Source of the DNA: DATMRF01 sp035566435
GTDB lineage: Bacteria; Verrucomicrobiota; Verrucomicrobiia; Limisphaerales; UBA8199
DNA: 49,902 bases
Reading direction: 5' to 3'
NCBI GenBank assembly: GCA_035566435.1
Contig: DATMRF010000056.1
Span: 1 to 49,902, forward strand
Shown here: positions 25,392-33,204 of the stretch, one piece after another
Position numbering within the stretch: the stretch's first letter is position 1
Layout of the letters: every line of letters begins with the position of its first letter
Position numbers and translations under genes: made by a program
The notes under the pieces: model-generated
Seen by the model: only the letters and a program-made list of their open reading frames with translations
What the model was told of the DNA's origin: nothing
Databases searched by the model: none

Positions 25392-27566
25392 CTATTGGAC
25401 GAGGCGATAGAATTTTGCCTGATCAACGATGGGAACGACGGCGACGTTGTCGCTGCCCTGCACTTGCAAGGCAGCTGAGCTATTTGTCCAACTGCTAAGC
25501 ACAACAGCGGTCTCCTGAAGAGCAAAGCTGGCGGCTGAGGTTGGCCAACTGCAGCGGATGGCTCCTTCCTCCAGGAGAATGCTAAGCGTGGGAGGGGTGG
25601 GCGTCGCAACGGTCTCCACGGAGTCGGGTCCTTCGCCGCCCGAGTTCACGGCCGAGACGGTATAATAGTATGGCGTTCCTACTGCCAAGCTTGCATCTGT
25701 GCAGGTGGTCGCGGAGAGAGTCGGGGTGATCAACTCGTAAGGGCCGCCGCTGATGGTGGCCCGCTTCACGTTGTAGCCGGTCGCACCGGAGACGCTGTTC
25801 CAGTACAGGGAAACCAGCCCGACGCCGGGCATGGCAATTAACCCCGTCGGCGCGGAGGCGGGGCGTGGCACGAGGTTCGTCACGGTGACCTGCTGAAGGT
25901 AGTACCGGCTATAATTGGTTGAGTCGGAATCCAACGAGAAATTGTAACCCCAGTCGCCGACGAATTCGTCGTCGGCAACAGTCCAGGTCAGCGTGTACCA
26001 CTTGTCGCTTCCCGGAACAGAACTCCAACCAATGCCTTTCCGGCCCGTCGCCGACTCATATTTCAGGTTGAAGCCGGGGTTATCGGTCGCGGAAATCTTT
26101 CGGACCACAGCGCTGATGTTGATGGCGGCGTGAGTGTACGACAGGAAGTTGGGATCGACGGTAAAGGTTACGCTCGAACCTTTGCTGCAGTCACGGGCCG
26201 GGCCGCCAAAAACGGTGACGGGCGTCGAACCGGCGTCGGCGTAAAGCTGGTGCAAACCGTGTTCGATATCGGGATTTCCCATGGCGACCGAGATTGAAGA
26301 CACACCCGAGTAGTTGCCGCCCCAGGGGAAAGGTTGGCTCCGGTCGGTTACGGCCTGCGCGACCAGGTTCGAGGGGACACCGATGACCAGAACGGGGGCG
26401 TTGCTCAACGAATAAGTGGTGGTATAGGCGACGCTGCCATCCACCGGATTCATGGCAGCGACGGTTTGGCCGAAGCTGATGTTATCGACGGTATTGGGCT
26501 GAGCCCAGGCGGCCAACACGCTGTTGGTAACGCCCTGGAAAACAAAGCCGTAGTCTTTGTTGTTGAGAACAAGCCATCCCTTATAGAGCGGGTTGGGACC
26601 CAGTTGCGCCGCCAGGTTCTTCAGGGCGAAATAAGCCGGAACGGGGTTGCCACTCGAATTGAGCAGGCCCATTGCGTAGCCGCCTTCCGCGGCTTCGAAC
26701 CATTCGATGTGACTGACGCCCTGGGCGATGGCCATGGCGTAGGCCTTGACCAAGTCCTGAGCCTGACTGGCCGCAGTGACCTGTCCTCCGAGCGCTTCGC
26801 CTATCTCGGTGAACCAGATCGGGATTTTCCATTTCGCGGGGTTTTTGGCCGCGAGCATCTTGCGGATCGTGGGGACGATGTTCATGTAGGCGGCTTCCTG
26901 GCCGGAATCGACGGTGCCGAGCACCTCGTAAGGATGGACGCAAATATAGTCGAAGTGGTCTGCGGCGCCGGCCTGGATGGCCTGTTCGAGGTAGAGGATG
27001 TCGACGGAAGCGACGCTCAAGCCGACCTGGGCGTTGGGGTCGGCCGCTTTGGCGGCGTTATAAGCATTGGTCACGACGCGCGCGTAATCCGCAGAGGTGC
27101 CTCCGGTGGTAAAGTTCTCCGGCTCGTTCCACACCTCCCAGTACCGGACGCGGCCAGCCGCGTGGCGGACGACGTTCGAGACATACGCCGACCAGGCGGG
27201 ATAGTCGTTGGTTGGAAAAGTATGCGTGTTAGAATTAAGCCAGCTCGCGTTATAGAGGAACAAGCCACTCACATTGAGGCTATTGGTAGCGGCTGTATTC
27301 AGCATTGAATCCATCAACGACCAGTTCCAGGTCCCGGCTGACGGCTGGATTTGGTTCCAATCCGGGAAGATGCGCACCCATTTCACGCCGGCGGCCGCCA
27401 TCTTCGGCATCCAGCCGGCGTAAAGGCCCGACGCCTGGGCCGATGACCCTACGCCGAACGGATTGGAATCGTCGGTGGCGGCGGAAATGAAATAAGGCGG
27501 GCAAAACAGCAGGGCGAGGACAGGGAAAGCGACCCGGGCGAAATCAGTGCGGGCCTTTCGGCTCAT
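25392..27566 (-). CDS. Secreted glycoside hydrolase-like protein with fibronectin III domain
   Basis: A 724-residue protein with a signal peptide (1-30). Residues 35-350 are a clan-A TIM barrel: WVRIFPDWNQIQPSAGTWNW, the acid/base Glu148 in YWEVWNEPENF, and the probable nucleophile Glu254 in IWFTEIGEALGG, placed as in GH5/GH39. Residues 350-570 are beta-rich accessory domains. Residues 575-660 form a fibronectin type III domain (SAPTGLIAMPGVGLVSLYWN...YYYTVSAVNSGGEGPD). The C-terminus (about 670-724, LRCSW-type then KFYRLVQ) is the common verrucomicrobial secreted-protein ending. Likely attacks an extracellular polysaccharide; family not certain. Confidence 0.82.
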   Translation of the reverse strand: MSRKARTDFARVAFPVLALLFCPPYFISAATDDSNPFGVGSSAQASGLYAGWMPKMAAAGVKWVRIFPDWNQIQPSAGTWNWSLMDSMLNTAATNSLNVSGLFLYNASWLNSNTHTFPTNDYPAWSAYVSNVVRHAAGRVRYWEVWNEPENFTTGGTSADYARVVTNAYNAAKAADPNAQVGLSVASVDILYLEQAIQAGAADHFDYICVHPYEVLGTVDSGQEAAYMNIVPTIRKMLAAKNPAKWKIPIWFTEIGEALGGQVTAASQAQDLVKAYAMAIAQGVSHIEWFEAAEGGYAMGLLNSSGNPVPAYFALKNLAAQLGPNPLYKGWLVLNNKDYGFVFQGVTNSVLAAWAQPNTVDNISFGQTVAAMNPVDGSVAYTTTYSLSNAPVLVIGVPSNLVAQAVTDRSQPFPWGGNYSGVSSISVAMGNPDIEHGLHQLYADAGSTPVTVFGGPARDCSKGSSVTFTVDPNFLSYTHAAINISAVVRKISATDNPGFNLKYESATGRKGIGWSSVPGSDKWYTLTWTVADDEFVGDWGYNFSLDSDSTNYSRYYLQQVTVTNLVPRPASAPTGLIAMPGVGLVSLYWNSVSGATGYNVKRATISGGPYELITPTLSATTCTDASLAVGTPYYYTVSAVNSGGEGPDSVETVATPTPPTLSILLEEGAIRCSWPTSAASFALQETAVVLSSWTNSSAALQVQGSDNVAVVPIVDQAKFYRLVQ

Positions 27567-27725
27567 GGGTCATGAGGCTGTCCGGGAATTTGAGGGGTGT
27601 CAATGCGCATTGGTGAACTCCCATCTTTCATGGTTGACTTAAGAGTCGCGCTGGGCGACAAACGACTCGCTGATTATGACTGGCCGGTTTCAATTCAAAA
27701 CCTCTGGCGTCGAGAGGCGCACCGG

Positions 27726-27941
27726 ATGATTGCGGCTCAAATTGAGTTTCCGCTCGTGGTGGCGGTGTGCGCATGGTGCAAGCCGCAGAATCGCGCGGCC
27801 AGCATCGGGACGTTGTCACATGGGATTTGCCTGAAGCATCTCCGCAAACTCAAGTTGCAGGCGAGAGGCTTGACGCCGAAACGGGCCGCTCGGACCGGAC
27901 GTGAAAGCTCAGGCGTAACAGTCCCGCTGCTGGCGCTATAG
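27726..27941 (+). CDS. Small conserved Cys-containing protein
   Basis: A 71-residue protein from the in-frame ATG 27726; the frame is open upstream to 27597 but the extra part looks random. It carries CAWCKP and, 16 residues on, LSHGICLKHLRKLKLQ, giving a Cys-x2-Cys...Cys-x2-His set that may hold zinc. The C-terminus is Lys/Arg-rich. Short proteins with this CAWCKP...LSHGIC..H pattern recur in soil Verrucomicrobiota and related groups; no function is known to me. Confidence 0.6.
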   Translation: MIAAQIEFPLVVAVCAWCKPQNRAASIGTLSHGICLKHLRKLKLQARGLTPKRAARTGRESSGVTVPLLAL

Positions 27942-28017
27942 TGTGCCGGCACGGAAAGGATAAAGGTAAAGGCCAAAAAATTGGAGGCGGAGGGCCTTCC
28001 CGCCACTCCGCTCCCAG

Positions 28018-28057
28018 AACGTTTTGACGCTTTAAGGTTCTAACGTTACAGCGTTTT
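28018..28057. repeat. Degenerate AACGTT/GACGCTTT array
   Basis: Imperfect 7-9-base units (AACGTTTTGACG, CTTTAAGGTTCTAACG, TTACAGCG) run up to the stop codon of the Gly-rich gene. Same class as 22495-22555. Confidence 0.45.
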
Positions 28058-29198
28058 ACCGCACCGCTCCCCCGCCCCCACCGGCGCTGCCCGAACTCCC
28101 TCCGAAGCTGATGTTACCACCACCGCCGCCCCCGAAACTGAGTTCACCGTTGCCGGAATCCGCGGAAGTCGCGTAGGTCGTGATTCGAGCGCGCTTTTGG
28201 AATTCTTCCAGGCCCACTTTACCCTTGGCATAGGCGTCGACATCTGTTTTTTTCACACGGATGGTCATGATGGTTCCCTGCGGCGGCGCGCCGCTAGAGC
28301 TGAAGGTAAAGGACCCACCGTACCCACCGCCGCCACCACCACCACCTCCCCCGGTTCCCGCCCTCGCAAATCGCTTGGCACGTGGAGCTGTTGCGCTCGC
28401 TCCGCCCAGCACGCAGACGGTGATGGACTCATCCGATTTGACGCCGCGAAGGTTAGAGGCGTTCTTGAGGGCTTCGAGCAAGGTTGCCTTCAGCTTATTG
28501 ACCTTGTCCTGGCTGAATTCCTCGGCCGGGGCCAGGGGAGGGCGCGCGCCCGGCCCGCCTCCATACAACTCCTGTTTGGCCTCCTCCCACGTCGAGTCGC
28601 CGGATGGTTTTTCTTCTTCGGTGTTTACGGCCGGCGGGACGAGCGGAAAATAGACGTTCACCAGGAACAACGCTCCGTAGCCGTCCAGGTACAGGTTGCG
28701 CGCCGGGCCGGAACCCGGGCCCAGGAACACATCGATGCCCATCGCTCTGGGGCCGCCGCCACCGCGCCATTGGGTCCCCGGCACAACTTCGAGGGCCTTA
28801 TCCAGGATATGCGCCATGACGGCGAGGTCCTCTTCCAGGCTCGCCTGTTCCTTGGGGTCCGGGTTCGAGGTCTGGATGACCAGGGGTTTGCCTAGGCCGC
28901 CACCACCCGAGGCCCGCGTGATGATGCTTTGCAAACGGGTACTGAAATCACCGGGGTAGGGAGTCGTGTGTGGCGGCAGCGGAACCCCCTCGGCCGTTGG
29001 CTGTTTCAGCCGCTGGTCCGTTTCTTCAACCCGGGCGCGCGACTGATCGAGCGCGCGCTGCGTTTCCGCCTGGGCAGTCTTGACGGCGTCCTCGGCCTGT
29101 GCGAGCGCGGCCGCATCCGCGGAGTCCTGTGCGCGCAAGCCAGCAGGCCCGGGCAGAGCCAGCGCGGCGGCGGTCATGATAATGGCTAGTGTTTTCAT
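28056..29198 (-). CDS. Gly-rich secreted protein of sigma/anti-sigma operon
   Basis: A 380-residue protein with a signal peptide (1-23, LAIIMTAAALALPGPAGLRAQ). Residues 25-65 are Ala/Gln/Glu-rich and coiled-coil-like. A middle domain (75-260) has conserved-looking blocks IQTSNPDPKEQASLEEDLAV, AMGIDVFLGPGSGPARNLYL and YGALFLVNVYFPLVPP. Two Gly-rich stretches follow, one a pure Gly run near residues 285-297 and one at the C-terminus. Third gene after an ECF sigma factor and its anti-sigma partner, 26 bases from the latter, so probably part of the same envelope-stress or surface circuit. Family not recognised. Confidence 0.75.
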   Translation of the reverse strand: MKTLAIIMTAAALALPGPAGLRAQDSADAAALAQAEDAVKTAQAETQRALDQSRARVEETDQRLKQPTAEGVPLPPHTTPYPGDFSTRLQSIITRASGGGGLGKPLVIQTSNPDPKEQASLEEDLAVMAHILDKALEVVPGTQWRGGGGPRAMGIDVFLGPGSGPARNLYLDGYGALFLVNVYFPLVPPAVNTEEEKPSGDSTWEEAKQELYGGGPGARPPLAPAEEFSQDKVNKLKATLLEALKNASNLRGVKSDESITVCVLGGASATAPRAKRFARAGTGGGGGGGGGGYGGSFTFSSSGAPPQGTIMTIRVKKTDVDAYAKGKVGLEEFQKRARITTYATSADSGNGELSFGGGGGGNISFGGSSGSAGGGGGAVR

Positions 29199-29224
29199 AA
29201 TTTTGGTTCTCGTTTCGAGTGCGG

Positions 29225-29860
29225 TTATTTTTGTTGTTGGGAGACGTTCCCAGGCTGCTTATAGACGGCTAACTGCGCAAGTTGCTGCTCCGTTTGCTGC
29301 AGGCCGACATCGGTGTTTACGGCGACGGTATCGAGTTCTTTCTTCAGCGAAATATTCTGCAATTCCAGGCGGTCGAGCGCCGTACGGATAGTCTGGGTAT
29401 CCGTATCGCGCTGGGCCTCAAGGCTGGTCGCATAGGCCGCGAGCAGCTTGTTGGCCTCGGAGCGCGCGGTCGCGAGCGTGGCGGGGGTCGCGCGGCGCAT
29501 CTCATCGCGCACAAACTGCGCCAGTTCCTGCTGCAGCTCCTGCTTAAGTTGCAGCTTGAGGGCGGCCCGGTCTTTCGCGGCATCCGAACCGGCGGCGCTG
29601 ATGCGGCCGACCCCGAAGCCGAGCCCGAGGACGAGCATGGCAGCCGCCGCCCATTTCAGAATGGGCACAAACAGATCGTCAGGCTTCCGCGAGCGTGGCA
29701 GTTTCCAGGCGTCGAGACGCCTCAGGCTCCGTTTCCAGTTGTCCACTTCTTCGCGGCATTCCGCGCAGACTTCCAAGTGAGCCCTTAACTGCCGCTGGAG
29801 GTCCGGTTTCATCTCGCCGTATAAGAACGGCACCCAGTTTTCATGTTGAGGATGATTCAT
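29225..29860 (-). CDS. Zinc-finger anti-sigma factor
   Basis: A 211-residue membrane protein. N-terminal zinc-binding anti-sigma (zf-HC2) domain with the His-x3-Cys-x2-Cys pattern in LRAHLEVCAECREEVDNW; one membrane helix near residues 70-90 (WAAAAMLVLGLGFGVGRISA); then a long periplasmic coiled coil (100-200, rich in Gln/Glu/Leu/Ala). It would hold the sigma factor encoded 8 bases upstream at the membrane until a signal arrives. The periplasmic part resembles a sensor stalk rather than an enzyme. Confidence 0.88.
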   Translation of the reverse strand: MNHPQHENWVPFLYGEMKPDLQRQLRAHLEVCAECREEVDNWKRSLRRLDAWKLPRSRKPDDLFVPILKWAAAAMLVLGLGFGVGRISAAGSDAAKDRAALKLQLKQELQQELAQFVRDEMRRATPATLATARSEANKLLAAYATSLEAQRDTDTQTIRTALDRLELQNISLKKELDTVAVNTDVGLQQTEQQLAQLAVYKQPGNVSQQQK

Positions 29861-29868
29861 AAGTACGG

Positions 29869-30573
29869 CTAAGTTGTGAGTTTGCAGAGTTCGGCGCGTG
29901 CGGCGTCGTCCGGTGCTTTGTGATACGCGTTCACGGCCACGGGGTCGTGCGGCGGCGGCGAGCCGGACTGGTCCTTTAGTTTGGGTTCCAGAATCCGGCT
30001 AAGGCGGGAGAGGGCCTCCGCCATGCGTGAGTTGACCGTTCCTTCGGGAATTTGGAGAATCTCAGCGATCCTTGTGAGCTTCAGGTCTTGATAATGCCGC
30101 AGCACGATGACAGCGCGGTAAATCTCGGGAAGCTGCATCACCGCCTGGCGCACCAACTCGCCTTCCTCGAGCGCTGCGGCGCGGAGGTCCGGGCCCGGCC
30201 CGTCCGCGGGACTCTCAGGCGGCACGCCCTCGGCATCCTCCGCCGCGCTGCCGATGAGGAACTCGCGCCGGCGCTGTTGCCGGCGCAATTCGTCGTAACA
30301 GAGGTTGAGGGCGATCCGCCACAGAAACGTCGAAAACCGGCCCGTCGGCTGGTAATCCTTTCGTTTTTCGAACAGCCGCAGGAAAGCGTCCTGCTTCAAG
30401 TCCTCGCCTCGATGGGGGTCGCCGGTCATGCGTGTGCAGAGGTGGTGAATGGGTTTCTCCCAGCGGTCCACCAGGCGGGCGAACTCGTGGTGGTCATCGC
30501 GCGTTTTCACCTGCCACATCGCTTCTTCGTCGGTTCTCGAACAGAGCCTCGACAAGCTCGCAATGACGTTCAT
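29869..30573 (-). CDS. ECF-type RNA polymerase sigma factor
   Basis: A 234-residue protein from ATG 30573 (MNVIASLSRLCSRTDEE); the open frame continues to 30741 but that stretch is atypical, and another ATG at 30522 is possible. Sigma-70 region 2: FARLVDRWEKPIHHLCTRMT, EDLKQDAFLRLFEKRKDYQP, FSTFLWRIALNLCYDELRRQ. Region 4: AVMQLPEIYRAVIVLRHYQD, LKLTRIAEILQIPEGTVNSR. A 40-residue C-terminal extension (DQSGSPPPHD...) is unusual. It directs transcription of a regulon that probably includes its own operon with the anti-sigma factor. Confidence 0.92.
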   Translation of the reverse strand: MNVIASLSRLCSRTDEEAMWQVKTRDDHHEFARLVDRWEKPIHHLCTRMTGDPHRGEDLKQDAFLRLFEKRKDYQPTGRFSTFLWRIALNLCYDELRRQQRRREFLIGSAAEDAEGVPPESPADGPGPDLRAAALEEGELVRQAVMQLPEIYRAVIVLRHYQDLKLTRIAEILQIPEGTVNSRMAEALSRLSRILEPKLKDQSGSPPPHDPVAVNAYHKAPDDAARAELCKLTT

Positions 30574-30960
30574 GACGTTTAGTTTATATCCCGCGCACGC
30601 TGCCGAGCCAGTTTTCCCGGTGCAGAGCTTCGGGCGACAGCCGGCTAACGCGTAAGGACTGGCTATAAGGTTAAACGCCGGAAAGGGCAAAACCGTCGGA
30701 AGAAAAAGCGCTCGGAAGCCGGCACGTGACGAAGTCGCCACACAGGACTGCGTTGATCACTGCAGGAGACCACGTCAGGACCCTCTGATCAACAGGTTGT
30801 AAGAGTGTGGGGATGCGCGACGTGCACAAGTTGATCAGAGACTCCTTACGTCGTCTCCTACAATGACTTAGGAAGAACCTCGTCGCTCACCGTGCGCTAA
30901 GAAGACGACCCCAAGAACAGCGCTTGCCAACCGGAAGCCTCACAGCAGAATAATGACGGC
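30574..30960. other. Intergenic region holding a long imperfect hairpin
   Basis: No convincing ORF. Positions 30752-30793 and 30830-30871 form a near-complementary pair of 42-base arms with a 36-base loop. Key elements: GTTGATCA at 30752, CTGATCAAC at 30785-30793 and GTTGATCAG at 30830-30838. The middle copy can pair with either neighbour, so the RNA could switch between folds. The inner stems GGAGACCACGTCAGGA and TCCTTACGTCGTCTCC match at 14 of 16. It lies between the divergent sigma and glycosidase genes. Could be a structured RNA, a 5' leader or a MITE. Confidence 0.55.
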
Positions 30961-32442
30961 GTGCGCAGCCTCAACCATTTGCTCGGCAAGGGATTACTCG
31001 GCCAAATTTGCGCCTCCCTCTCTCTGAGTGGCTGGTTTTCGAGCGGGTTGTTGGCAGCTCAACCACTCGCGCTTCACCCCGAGAATCCGCATTATTTTCT
31101 CTTTCGGGGCAAACCGACGGTCGTTATTACCTCGGGCGAACATTACGGAGCGGTCCTAAACCTCGACTTTGATTACGTAAAGTACCTCAACACACTCGCG
31201 CGCGACGGGCTGAACGGCACTCGCACGTGGGCAGGCGCATATTGCGAACCTCCTTCGGCGTTTAACATCGCAAGTAACACGCTCGCTCCGCGGCGCGGGC
31301 GCTTCATTTGTCCCTGGGCCCGGAGCAACCAGCCGGGTTATGGGAACGGCGGGAATAAGTTTGATCTCAACCGGTGGGACGCAGCGTATTTCAAACGGCT
31401 AAAGGATTTCATGTCGCGGGCGTCTCGAAAGGGCATTGTAGTCGAGCTCAACCTCTTTTGCCCATTCTACGAAGAGAGCATGTGGCAGCTCAGTCCGATG
31501 AACGCCATCAACAACGTCAATGGCATCGGGACGGTCACGCGAACGAACGTTTATACATTGGACCGGAACGGCGGGCTGCTGGAGGTGCAGGAAGCGATGG
31601 TGCGCAAACTCGTGACCGAGCTGGAGGGTTTCGCCAACTTCTATTATGAAATCTGCAATGAACCGTATTTTGGCGGGGTCACGATCGATTGGCAGCGGCA
31701 CATCGCGGATGTGATTTCGGAGACGGAGACGGGGCTCGGCGCACGGCACCTAATCTCGCAGAATATCGCGAACGGAAAGGCTTGGGTCGAGAACCCCCAT
31801 CCGGCGGTTTCGATCTTCAATTTTCATTACGCGAGTCCGCCGGATACTGTGGCCCTCAATTTTGGGTTAAACCGGGTGATAGGAGATAACGAAACCGGTT
31901 TCCGCGGCACGAACGACGCGCCTTACCGGATGGAGGCCTGGGATTTTATCGTTGCGGGCGGCGGGCTCTTCAACCACCTTGATTACTCCTTCACCGCGGG
32001 ACACGAAGACGGCACATTTGTTTATCCGGCTTCTCAGCCTGGCGGCGGCAACGCGGTCTTCCGTCGACAAATCCGGTTTCTCAGCGAGTGCATGAAACGT
32101 TTCGATTTCGTTCATATGCGGCCGGAGAACGGGGCGGTTCATGGCGAACTGCCACCTGGAGCAACGATTCGGGCTTTGGTAAGGCCAGGGCAGGACTACC
32201 TAATCTATCTGCGCACGGGCGCGAAAAGAAGCAAGACGGAGCCTGCACCGAAAACGGATTTAGGGAAAGGGGAACTCGCGATCGAAGTGACGTTGCCGGC
32301 AGGCGATTTTGAGGTCGAGTGGTTGGACCCGAAGACCCCACGCCTGGTCGAGGGTTCCACGTTGGCGAGCAAAGGCGGGGCTCGTCAGTTCAGTGTCCCC
32401 GCGTTTGAAGAGGACGTTGTGCTCGCGATTCAACGGCGATAG
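30961..32442 (+). CDS. Secreted glycosidase-like TIM-barrel protein
   Basis: A 493-residue protein starting at GTG 30961, with a signal peptide (about 1-33). Residues 35-400 resemble DUF4038/cellulase-like barrels: LNGTRTWAGAYCEPPSAF, WDAAYFKRLKDFMSRASRKG, acid/base Glu234 in YYEICNEPYFGG, second Glu311 in VIGDNETGFRGTND. Residues 405-493 form a beta domain of the putative collagen-binding type (RALVRPGQDYLIYLRTG...LPAGDFEVEWLDPKTPRLVE). Predicted to cleave an extracellular glycan; substrate unknown. The long hairpin at 30752 lies just upstream. Confidence 0.8.
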   Translation: MRSLNHLLGKGLLGQICASLSLSGWFSSGLLAAQPLALHPENPHYFLFRGKPTVVITSGEHYGAVLNLDFDYVKYLNTLARDGLNGTRTWAGAYCEPPSAFNIASNTLAPRRGRFICPWARSNQPGYGNGGNKFDLNRWDAAYFKRLKDFMSRASRKGIVVELNLFCPFYEESMWQLSPMNAINNVNGIGTVTRTNVYTLDRNGGLLEVQEAMVRKLVTELEGFANFYYEICNEPYFGGVTIDWQRHIADVISETETGLGARHLISQNIANGKAWVENPHPAVSIFNFHYASPPDTVALNFGLNRVIGDNETGFRGTNDAPYRMEAWDFIVAGGGLFNHLDYSFTAGHEDGTFVYPASQPGGGNAVFRRQIRFLSECMKRFDFVHMRPENGAVHGELPPGATIRALVRPGQDYLIYLRTGAKRSKTEPAPKTDLGKGELAIEVTLPAGDFEVEWLDPKTPRLVEGSTLASKGGARQFSVPAFEEDVVLAIQRR

Positions 32443-32551
32443 AGCACTTCCCCCCATGGTGGAGGATTTTCGAGTACAGGCGAATTCCGGCAGGCGAATT
32501 CGGGCGAATTCGGGGATTGTCAACGTGGCTGGTTTAAGCTATACCCAAGCT

Positions 32552-33175
32552 ATGATGCGCGGGGAACACATCGTGCGCTACCTGGGGAGAAGTGGGGGCC
32601 CCTCCGGAGGGTTTTCCTTAATTGAGCTGCTCGTTACGGTTGTTCTCATCCTGGTCCTGACGACGCTATATTGGAGTCCAAACAAAGCAAGCCGGCAACA
32701 CGGCTTGCAGGCGTCCTGCCAGAAGAACCTCCAAAAGGCGTATATCGCGCTCGAGATTTTCGCCAATGACAGCGGAGGGAAGTTTCCGCAAATAAAGGGC
32801 GCCAAGATTTCCGAAGAGGCGCTGGACGCGCTGGTGCCGAAATACACTTCGGACACCTCGGTGTTTATCTGTCCGGGCAGCAAGGATTCGCTATTGGGGC
32901 CCGGCGAAACGCTGCGCAGCCGAAGGATCAGCTACGCGTATTACATGGGGAGATGCCTCACCAACAGCACGGTGCTGATGAGCGATAAACAGGTGGATAC
33001 GCGTGCCAAAGCCGCCGGCGACACGGCCTTCTCAACTACGGGCAAGCCACCCGGCAACAACCATCGGCAGTATGGCGGCAATTTCCTTTTTTGCGATGGC
33101 CACGTCGAGCTGACGCCGCCCACGGTTCCTTTTGCGTTGAACGTGGGCGCTGGCGAAGTACTGCTTAACCCTTAG
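32552..33175 (+). CDS. Prepilin-type N-terminal cleavage/methylation protein
   Basis: A 207-residue type II/IV pilin-like protein from ATG 32552; the frame is open far upstream through the previous gene's tail but that is not coding. The leader ends at GG before FSLIELLVTVVLILVLTTLY, the site cut and methylated by prepilin peptidase. The rest is a globular pseudopilin with late motif NHRQYGGNFLFCDGHVE, close to the H-X9-DG end typical of the large planctomycete/verrucomicrobial family. Genomes of this group carry dozens of such proteins. Separate in function from the glycosidase before it, but same strand. Confidence 0.88.
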   Translation: MMRGEHIVRYLGRSGGPSGGFSLIELLVTVVLILVLTTLYWSPNKASRQHGLQASCQKNLQKAYIALEIFANDSGGKFPQIKGAKISEEALDALVPKYTSDTSVFICPGSKDSLLGPGETLRSRRISYAYYMGRCLTNSTVLMSDKQVDTRAKAAGDTAFSTTGKPPGNNHRQYGGNFLFCDGHVELTPPTVPFALNVGAGEVLLNP

Positions 33176-33204
33176 GGTAAAAATCAGAATCATCGGAAAC
33201 GGGT

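Noticed and set aside
30752..30871. 6S RNA or RNase P RNA
   Set aside because: The size is near that of short structured RNAs, but no conserved motif of either was found.
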